From Rheinheimera sp. (lineage in GTDB: Bacteria; Pseudomonadota; Gammaproteobacteria; Enterobacterales; Alteromonadaceae), in assembly GCA_003482455.1 (NCBI GenBank), contig DMYW01000011.1:1-58739 (forward strand): a DNA stretch of 58,739 nucleotides, given 5' to 3'. Every line of letters starts with the position of its first letter. Position 1 is the stretch's first letter. Both the position numbers and the translations under genes were made by a program. Under the pieces are notes generated by a model, which searched no databases, had not been told where the DNA came from, and saw only the letters and a program-made list of their open reading frames with translations. This document shows, piece by piece, positions 52,515 through 58,739 of the stretch.

Positions 52515-55500
52515 CTAGTCATCATCGTTTGGTCGCGATACTCGTTGCAACTCGACAAAAAACGTCGTGCCTTGCCCTTCTGCAGATTCAAACCAAATAC
52601 GACCGCCATGGCTTTCGACTATCTTTTTGCAAATCGTCAAACCAAGCCCTGTTCCCTCTTTTGCTCGCGTATCCGAAGCATCCGCTTGCGAAAATTTCTC
52701 AAACACTCGTTGCTGAAATTGCAGCGGGATCCCTTGACCATGGTCAATCACCTGCAACCTTACTGCATAATCCAAACAATCGACACTGAGTGTCACGACA
52801 CCTTGAGCGTGCGAGAACTTCACGGCATTAGACAGCAGATTGTCCAGCACCTGCCGCAACCGCAGCGCATCGCCCCCTACCCACACTTCATTTAGGTGGT
52901 GAAATTCACCGATCACTTGCACTTGATAACGTACGGCGTAACTTTGCATTGCCGTGATCGCTTGCTGGCACAAATCAATCAATTCAACCGGTTTCATCGC
53001 TAGATTAAACTTACCGGATTCAAATTTCTGAACGTCCAATAAATCATTGATCAGCTGGCCGAGTCGCTCACAGTTGTGCAGTGCTGTGGTGATCAGCACT
53101 TCGTAGGATTCAGTCGCTGGCTGCACCACCTTTTGTGCAATCAGTCCAACAGCACCACGGATCGATGTTAACGGCGTGCGCAATTCGTGCGAAACCGTCG
53201 AAATAAACTCGTCTTTAAGCTGATCAAGGCGTTTAAGTTCGCGGTTGGCTTTGGCGACTTCTGCCAAGCTTTTCTCTAGCTGACGAGTACGCAATGACAG
53301 TGTCAGTGAGCTTTCTTCAAGAGCTTGTGTACGCTCAGCAACTTTAGTTTCTAAGATCAATTGCGCTTTGGCTTTTTGTTGCACAGATTCCTGCAATAAC
53401 CGGTTGATTTGTTGCATATGCCGCAAACGGTATAGATGCACGACAAATCCACCAACGACAAAAAGTAAAACACCAGCCGCTTGGATCCAGTGGTTCTGCC
53501 ACCAAGCGGGTAGCACAATGACGTCAATTGTCACGGGCGTTTGATTAAACAAGCCGTGATTGTTACTGCCACGCACTTCCAATTGATACTCACCGGGGGG
53601 TAAGTTCGAATAATAGGCGCTGTGTTTACCGGGTTGCATCAGCCAGTTTTCTTCTAAACCTTTGAGGCGATACATAAATTGATTGCGACTTGGGTCATGG
53701 AAGTCAAAGGCAGCAAAACTAAATTCAACTGCGTTTTCATTGGGTTGCAAAGTCAAACTGGCAAGTTGACCAGCCACGGGGCTTTGTGGCACCTGTTGGT
53801 TGTTAACCAGGATGCGCGAGACCGCAACTTTAGGTTCAGTATCATTAATCCAGATGTATTTCGGCTCGACCATCGTTAACCCTTCGATAGTGCCTATATA
53901 CATGGTGCCTTGACCGTCATCATAAAAAGCATTGAAGACCAGCTCCGTTGCCACCAAACCATCTTGTTCACTGAATGTAATAATTCGATCAGTTTGCGGT
54001 TGTTTAAGAGTCAGACCTTTAGACGACATAATCCATAGGTTTTTTTCGGCGTCTTGATAAGCGCCAAACACATTTTCGCTTGGCAACCCAGTTGACTTAT
54101 CGAGCTGTGATTGGGTTTGGCTAACAGGGTCATACACAATAAGGCCGGTTGCTGTACAGACCAACAAGGTTCCTTGCGGCGTGGGTTCAATACATTGCAC
54201 ATCAGGTGATGGTAACTTCAGACCTGAAGCCGCACTGACGGGCGCTAACGTACCGGTTGCACGATCTAACCGGTAGACTCCGGAATAACGGGTACCAATC
54301 CAAACTGCGTTCGCTTGCACGCCGATAGCCTGCACCGCATCGCCAATTTTCTGGTGCATTTGGGCTTTGAGGTAGCTTTGGCTTTGCTGAGTTTTTGGGT
54401 TCCAATGCACTATGCCATCCCCCCAGAGCCCTAACCAATAACTCCCGTCCTTATCAACCACAAGATCGCGGATATTGGCGACTATGTTAGGTAACTGCGC
54501 AAAAGGCTCGGTCACGGCGTGTAACTCTTGCCCGGGATTTAATTGAAAAAGCCCGCTATCAGTGGCGACTAAAACGCCTCGGTCAGTCGTTTTAGCTAAC
54601 GCGTTCACTCGGCCTGCCGTTGGCAATCGGCGCAAAGTTTCCGTTTGTCGATTGACTTCAATCACCCCAGCAGCGGTGCCAAGCCAGACAAATTGTTCAT
54701 CGGCAACGACCGCAGTGATGGTTTGGCGGAACAACTCAGGATCTATCGCAGGTAACACGGCATGCAAAGAGGTAAAAGCTGATTTACTGTGACGCGCGAA
54801 ATACAGGCCATTCTCGCGTGACCCCAACCAAATGACTCCACTTCGGTCTAGGTAAATGGCTCGCACATTCACGGTCGGCAATAATGCCTGTTGTTTGCGA
54901 AACGGCGTGTAACTACGTGTCACCGGGTTTACCCGAAACATCCCATTGTAAGTCCCAACGAGCAGGCTTCCTTGGGCGTCAGAAGTAATCAAGTTGACAA
55001 TGGGTGACACACTACCTGCAAAAAAAGGCACCTCGGTCACTTGTAGAGTATCAGGGTTCAAATGCCACACACCAAATCGACTGCCGACCCACAGATCGTT
55101 ACCCAACCGATATAAGGCTCGGATCTCGTTATCCCTCGCATTTCGCTGCGGGAACAATTGGATCACTGGACCTAACCCTTCCCCTTCACGATAACGTTGG
55201 ATACCCAGCGACGTGGCGATCCAAATGCTCCCGTCTAGCGTCTCCGTAATACTCCATACTCGTGGATGCGCCAAAGGTGTACTTGACTCTTTGGCTCCTA
55301 TACGCTCAATCCGTCCCTCTGCCGTGATGCGATTCAAGCCTGACATGGAGCCAACCCATACAGCCCCGTGCGAGTCTTCCATCAGTGTTTGGACTTGCAT
55401 GCCGGCCAGTGACTGAGGGTCGTCTTTATCGCTGACATAGCGCTTTAAAGCACCTGTTTTGGCATCTATCCGACTAAGACCATAACCCCAAGTGCCAGCC

Positions 55501-55826
55501 CACATATTTTGCGCTTTATCAATCAGCAAGATGCCAACATCTTTTGAGCCTTGCTGCTTACGTTCGGCCTCTGTTAACACGGGGAATTCGGCAAATTGAA
55601 AACCGTCATAACGCAACAAGCCGCTGTTGGTGGAAGTCAGCCAGATATACCCAGTTTGGTCTTGGGTGATCGAATAAATGGTCGCGTTGGGTAAACCATC
55701 ATCAACCCCGATGCGTTTAAAGGTCTCACTTGCGTTCACAGGCAAGCTGTACAGACAGCTATACACCAGGATGAGCATGCAGAAAAGCAGGGAAAACAGG
55801 CGATTAATCAAGGCTAAAAGCTGCAA
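52515..55826 (-). CDS. sensor histidine kinase with periplasmic beta-propeller domain
   Basis: A 1103-residue membrane sensor. A signal sequence (LFSLLFCMLILVYSCLYS) precedes about 12-14 propeller repeats of the Reg_prop type (GLPNATIYSITQDQTGYIWL, MEDSHGAVWVGSMSGLNRI). A Y_Y_Y domain (RLKGLEENWLMQPGKHSAYY) and one membrane helix follow. The kinase part has the H-box FISTVSHELRTPLTSIRGAVG, N-box VLDNLLSNAVKFSH, and GTGLGLTICKKIVESHGG. There is no receiver or DNA-binding domain, unlike hybrid relatives, and no response regulator gene nearby. It lies upstream of the S8 protease gene in the same direction. Ligand unknown. Confidence 0.92.
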   Translation of the reverse strand: MQLLALINRLFSLLFCMLILVYSCLYSLPVNASETFKRIGVDDGLPNATIYSITQDQTGYIWLTSTNSGLLRYDGFQFAEFPVLTEAERKQQGSKDVGILLIDKAQNMWAGTWGYGLSRIDAKTGALKRYVSDKDDPQSLAGMQVQTLMEDSHGAVWVGSMSGLNRITAEGRIERIGAKESSTPLAHPRVWSITETLDGSIWIATSLGIQRYREGEGLGPVIQLFPQRNARDNEIRALYRLGNDLWVGSRFGVWHLNPDTLQVTEVPFFAGSVSPIVNLITSDAQGSLLVGTYNGMFRVNPVTRSYTPFRKQQALLPTVNVRAIYLDRSGVIWLGSRENGLYFARHSKSAFTSLHAVLPAIDPELFRQTITAVVADEQFVWLGTAAGVIEVNRQTETLRRLPTAGRVNALAKTTDRGVLVATDSGLFQLNPGQELHAVTEPFAQLPNIVANIRDLVVDKDGSYWLGLWGDGIVHWNPKTQQSQSYLKAQMHQKIGDAVQAIGVQANAVWIGTRYSGVYRLDRATGTLAPVSAASGLKLPSPDVQCIEPTPQGTLLVCTATGLIVYDPVSQTQSQLDKSTGLPSENVFGAYQDAEKNLWIMSSKGLTLKQPQTDRIITFSEQDGLVATELVFNAFYDDGQGTMYIGTIEGLTMVEPKYIWINDTEPKVAVSRILVNNQQVPQSPVAGQLASLTLQPNENAVEFSFAAFDFHDPSRNQFMYRLKGLEENWLMQPGKHSAYYSNLPPGEYQLEVRGSNNHGLFNQTPVTIDVIVLPAWWQNHWIQAAGVLLFVVGGFVVHLYRLRHMQQINRLLQESVQQKAKAQLILETKVAERTQALEESSLTLSLRTRQLEKSLAEVAKANRELKRLDQLKDEFISTVSHELRTPLTSIRGAVGLIAQKVVQPATESYEVLITTALHNCERLGQLINDLLDVQKFESGKFNLAMKPVELIDLCQQAITAMQSYAVRYQVQVIGEFHHLNEVWVGGDALRLRQVLDNLLSNAVKFSHAQGVVTLSVDCLDYAVRLQVIDHGQGIPLQFQQRVFEKFSQADASDTRAKEGTGLGLTICKKIVESHGGRIWFESAEGQGTTFFVELQRVSRPNDDD

Positions 55827-55975
55827 AAATTCAATGATTTGTTTAAGTTAGCACACCAAACCAGACTTTTCAGCCGAGCAATTAATTTTGCCCGAGACTT
55901 TGCGCGAGTATTGCAATCCACTAGAATCGGCCCCATCTGAGGTTGAAACTACTTATTTCACAGGAATTCATTGTT

Positions 55976-56932
55976 ATGTCAAACGTGCAACACCACCGTC
56001 TGCTGATTTTAGGTTCTGGTCCTGCGGGTTATACCGCTGCTGTTTATGCAGCTCGCGCAAACTTAAATCCGGTCTTAATCACCGGCATGCAACAGGGTGG
56101 TCAATTGACCACGACCACTGAAGTTGAAAACTGGCCGGGTGATGCGCACGGCTTAACTGGCCCAGCACTGATGGAACGGATGCGCGTGCATGCGGAAACC
56201 TTTAACACGCAAATCGTGTTTGATCATATCCATACGGTTGATTTCTCGAATCGTCCTTTCCGTTTAACAGGGGATGTTGGTGAATACAGCTGTGATTCGC
56301 TGATCATCGCTACCGGTGCTTCTGCTAAGTATTTGGGTTTAGAGTCTGAGCAAAAATTCTCAGGTCGCGGCGTTTCTGCCTGTGCCACTTGTGATGGTTT
56401 CTTCTACCGCAATCAAGAAGTGGTCGTCGTCGGTGGTGGTAACACGGCCGTTGAAGAAGCGCTTTATTTATCGAACATCGCGACTAAAGTGCATTTGGTG
56501 CACCGCCGCGATAGCTTCAAGGCCGAAAAAATTCTGGTTGACCGGTTAAATGCCAAAGTCGCTAGCGGCAATATCGTCTTACACACGCACCGTGAACTGA
56601 AAGAAGTTTTAGGTGATGATGCGGGCGTTACCGGCGTGTTGCTGTCATCGACACAAGGTTTGGCGGATGAACAATTTAATGTGCACGGCGTGTTTATCGC
56701 CATCGGCCACAAACCAAATACCGACATTTTCCAAGGTCAACTGGAAATGAACAACGGCTATCTAGTCGTGCAAAGCGGATTAGCCGGCAACGCCACGCAA
56801 ACCAGCATTCCAGGGATCTTCGCTGCAGGTGACGTATGTGACCACATCTACCGCCAAGCGATCACATCCGCTGGCACCGGCTGTATGGCAGCACTGGATG
56901 CAGAACGTTACTTGGATGCTTTAGACAAATAA
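55976..56932 (+). CDS. trxB: thioredoxin reductase
   Basis: A homodimeric FAD enzyme that reduces thioredoxin with NADPH. The 318 residues from ATG 55976 are standard. It has the FAD motif LLILGSGPAGYTAAVYAARA, the redox-active disulfide in GVSACATCDGFFYRNQE, the NADPH motif VVVVGGGNTAVEEALYLS, HRRDSFKAEK, and PGIFAAGDVCDHIYRQAITSAGTG. AGGA lies 9 bases upstream of this ATG; the frame is open 11 codons before it. It is divergent from the sensor kinase and probably leads the trxB-aat-bpt unit. Confidence 0.97.
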   Translation: MSNVQHHRLLILGSGPAGYTAAVYAARANLNPVLITGMQQGGQLTTTTEVENWPGDAHGLTGPALMERMRVHAETFNTQIVFDHIHTVDFSNRPFRLTGDVGEYSCDSLIIATGASAKYLGLESEQKFSGRGVSACATCDGFFYRNQEVVVVGGGNTAVEEALYLSNIATKVHLVHRRDSFKAEKILVDRLNAKVASGNIVLHTHRELKEVLGDDAGVTGVLLSSTQGLADEQFNVHGVFIAIGHKPNTDIFQGQLEMNNGYLVVQSGLAGNATQTSIPGIFAAGDVCDHIYRQAITSAGTGCMAALDAERYLDALDK

Positions 56933-56938
56933 TCCTGC

Positions 56939-57655
56939 ATGACTATCCGTCTGGCACAACTGCATGATGATCCGGCTTGGTTTCCACCGGTTCATCAAGC
57001 CCTGCGCTCGCCAGACGGCTTATTGGCTTTTGGCGGCGATCTGTCGCCAACTCGCCTACTCCACGCATATCAACGCGGCATTTTCCCGTGGTTCAGTGAA
57101 GATGACCCGTTGTTGTGGTGGAGCCCAAGTATCCGCGCAGTATTTACTCCCAACACCCTGCAGGCAAATCGTACGTTACGCAAAGAATTGCGCCGACAAT
57201 CGATTCTATTCTCCTGTAATCAAGCATTTGGCCAGGTGATCCAAGCCTGCGCAGCGCCACGCCCCAACCAAAATGGCACTTGGATCCAACCGAATATCCA
57301 ACAAGCCTATATCGAACTACATCAGCGTGGCATCGCCCACAGTATTGAAGTCTGGCAAGATGATGCGTTAGTCGGCGGGCTCTACGGGTTACAGATCGGC
57401 GAGCTATTTTGTGGCGAATCCATGTTTAATCGACGGCCAAATGCTGCAAAGATGGCGCTGTGCATGTTACAACAACATCTATGCCACGTCTGTGAGGGAT
57501 GGATAGACTGTCAGATGCCAAATCCTTTTCTATTGAGCCAAGGCGCAACGCCACTCGCCCGCAACGACTACATGACGCTATTGCATCGGCTTCAAACGGG
57601 TGCTGTTCCATTGTCTCATTGGCAAGCTCGTCCTTTGGAGTTGTGCTTTGACTGA
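56939..57655 (+). CDS. aat: leucyl/phenylalanyl-tRNA-protein transferase
   Basis: Adds Leu or Phe to proteins that begin with Arg or Lys, marking them for ClpAP through ClpS. The 238-residue length is normal. It has SPDGLLAFGGDLSP, AYQRGIFPWFSEDDPLLWWSP, GTWIQPNIQQAYIELHQRG and GGLYGLQIGELFCGESMF, all family motifs. It starts 6 bases after trxB with no clear ribosome binding site, which suggests coupling to trxB. It overlaps bpt by 8 bases. Confidence 0.97.
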   Translation: MTIRLAQLHDDPAWFPPVHQALRSPDGLLAFGGDLSPTRLLHAYQRGIFPWFSEDDPLLWWSPSIRAVFTPNTLQANRTLRKELRRQSILFSCNQAFGQVIQACAAPRPNQNGTWIQPNIQQAYIELHQRGIAHSIEVWQDDALVGGLYGLQIGELFCGESMFNRRPNAAKMALCMLQQHLCHVCEGWIDCQMPNPFLLSQGATPLARNDYMTLLHRLQTGAVPLSHWQARPLELCFD

Positions 57656-58352
57656 TTCTATTCGCCTTGGCTTGTCCGCCCCTTATGCATGCAACTATCT
57701 CGCAGATCGACAAGAGCGAGTCTTGTTTACCTTACCTGAGCAGCTCATTGATATTCAGTTGTACCAAACGCTGACGGATCATAACTTTCGGCGCACCGGC
57801 GACCAGCTCTACCGCCCTTATTGCGACCACTGCCAAGCCTGTATCGCCGTACGATTGCATCATCAAGAGTTTGTGCCGAGCAAAAATCAGCACCGTGTTC
57901 GACAAAAAGCTCTGCAAGCAGGTTGGACCTTTAAATTACGCTCTGCGCCGAATTGGCAAGATTATTATCCGCTGTACCAACGTTACATAACTGAACGGCA
58001 CGCTGACGGCGTTATGTATCCACCGTCACCCGAACATCTCGATTCGCTGTTGCGCTGTCGCTGGTTGCCTGTACACACGTTAGAACAGTACCTCGATGGG
58101 CAGTTGGTCGGTGTGTTAGTGTTGGATCTACTGCTGGATGGTTATTCCGCCGTTTATAGCTTTTATGAGCCATCCAGTCATTTATCGCTGGGTACACTCG
58201 CCATACTTGCTGGAGTCGATGTTTGTCGGCAGCAAAAATTGCCCTATTTGTATCTCGGCTACTGGGTCGAGCACAGTGAAAAGATGGCTTATAAAGCTCG
58301 TTTCTTGCCGCAACAACGATTAATTGGCCAAGAATGGCACTCTTTTGGCTAA
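57648..58352 (+). CDS. bpt: aspartate/glutamate leucyltransferase (Bpt, arginyltransferase family)
   Basis: Transfers Leu to proteins that begin with Asp or Glu, feeding the same ClpS-ClpAP pathway as Aat. The 234 residues from TTG 57648 start TDSIRLGLSAPYACNYLADR. They include YRPYCDHCQACIAVRLHHQEF with its conserved cysteines, ITERHADGVMYP, and PYLYLGYWVEHSEKMAYKARFLP. GGAG lies 7 bases before the TTG; upstream starts would overlap aat by more than 50 bases. E. coli lacks this gene, whereas Vibrio and many marine gammaproteobacteria have it. Confidence 0.94.
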   Translation: MTDSIRLGLSAPYACNYLADRQERVLFTLPEQLIDIQLYQTLTDHNFRRTGDQLYRPYCDHCQACIAVRLHHQEFVPSKNQHRVRQKALQAGWTFKLRSAPNWQDYYPLYQRYITERHADGVMYPPSPEHLDSLLRCRWLPVHTLEQYLDGQLVGVLVLDLLLDGYSAVYSFYEPSSHLSLGTLAILAGVDVCRQQKLPYLYLGYWVEHSEKMAYKARFLPQQRLIGQEWHSFG

Positions 58353-58450
58353 ATCAGCAGCTGTCCCTTTACTTATCGTCCGACTTTCGGCAAAATCTCG
58401 GCTGTTTTTTTTTACTCAAAATTCGACTGTAAAAGGGGCTCGTACGCTGC

Positions 58451-58669
58451 ATGGCGAAAGAAGACGTGATTGAGATGCAAGGCACAATATTAGACACCTT
58501 GCCAAATACTATGTTCCGGGTTGAACTTGAAAACGGTCACGTGGTCACCGCGCATATTTCTGGAAAAATGCGCAAGAACTATATCCGTATTCTGACTGGC
58601 GATAAAGTAACGGTAGAAATGACTCCGTATGATTTGACCAAAGGTCGTATCGTTTTCCGTCAGCGTTAA
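58451..58669 (+). CDS. infA: translation initiation factor IF-1
   Basis: A 72-residue OB-fold protein that binds the ribosomal A site in initiation. It begins AKEDVIEMQGTILDTLPN and includes FRVELENGHVVTAHISGKMRK and a final TKGRIVFRQR, essentially the universal sequence. It lies 98 bases after bpt; that gap contains a run of nine T (58405-58413) with only a weak stem before it, so infA may have its own promoter. Its terminator follows directly. Confidence 0.99.
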   Translation: MAKEDVIEMQGTILDTLPNTMFRVELENGHVVTAHISGKMRKNYIRILTGDKVTVEMTPYDLTKGRIVFRQR

Positions 58670-58690
58670 TAGCTCACTTGCTGAGCACAC

Positions 58691-58718
58691 AAAAAAACCG
58701 GCCGCAGCCGGTTTTTTT
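58691..58718 (+). terminator. intrinsic terminator of infA
   Basis: AAAAAAACCGGC, loop CGCA, GCCGGTTTTTTT, 22 bases after the infA stop. Confidence 0.92.
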
Positions 58719-58739
58719 GTTGAGGCAGATTTGGTTTAT

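Noticed and set aside
58380..58413. Terminator between bpt and infA
   Set aside because: There is a run of nine T, but the preceding stem is only about 4 bp, too weak to call.
1..58739. tRNA or rRNA genes, prophage, transposase or integrase genes
   Set aside because: I found no cloverleaf-like sequence, rRNA core sequence, or protein with phage or transposase motifs anywhere in the window.

Overview
This window is a gene-dense stretch of a gammaproteobacterial chromosome. The gene families and their order (sdhCDAB divergent from gltA, lolCDE next to a PilZ gene and mfd, csiV after mfd, paired nhaB/nhaD antiporters, trxB-aat-bpt-infA) suggest an Alteromonadales or Rheinheimera-like lineage. 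That placement is inference from gene content, not from a search. I see no rRNA, tRNA, CRISPR array, prophage, integrase or insertion sequence. Nearly all of it is core chromosome.

Positions 1-8165 hold the TCA block. The minus strand carries sdhC-sdhD-sdhA-sdhB, a terminator, then sucA and the start of sucB. gltA is divergent on the plus strand. sdhB is broken as written, by one extra base and one in-frame stop, which is the most surprising single observation here. From 8211 to 9826 is csdA-csdE (cysteine desulfurase and its sulfur acceptor), facing a minus-strand train that ends in tcdA, the tRNA t6A cyclase partner of the Csd pair. That train reads comEC, msbA, lpxK, ycaR, kdsB, RluA-like, tcdA, and joins DNA uptake, lipid A and Kdo synthesis and RNA modification genes with almost no gaps.

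From 17554 to 31834 come two tandem DUF2062 membrane genes, the lolCDE lipoprotein exporter, a PilZ protein, an agmatine deiminase-like enzyme, mfd, csiV, a small lipoprotein, radD, a DUF3087 protein and an HDOD protein. From 32320 to 37062 two Na+/H+ antiporters (nhaB, nhaD) flank lysC. lysC has a recognisable lysine riboswitch in its leader and a hairpin that hides its ribosome binding site.

From 37179 to 47471 is a MukBEF-like condensin operon (kleisin, MksE, SMC ATPase) with no MksG/JetD nuclease gene next to it, followed by tamA-tamB for outer-membrane protein assembly. tamA appears to start at a rare ATT codon. From 47508 to 51023 are cmoM and elyC, whose start codons lie only 9 bases apart in divergent orientation, then a Nif3-like protein and a glycosyltransferase. 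A secreted subtilisin-like protease and a large beta-propeller sensor histidine kinase follow. The window closes with trxB, the two N-end-rule aminoacyl-tRNA transferases aat and bpt, and infA.

I found no convincing wholly new multi-gene system. The best leads are the sdhB lesions, the ATT start of tamA, the nuclease-less Mks operon, the terminator-like hairpins around sucA, and the overlapping divergent pair cmoM/elyC.
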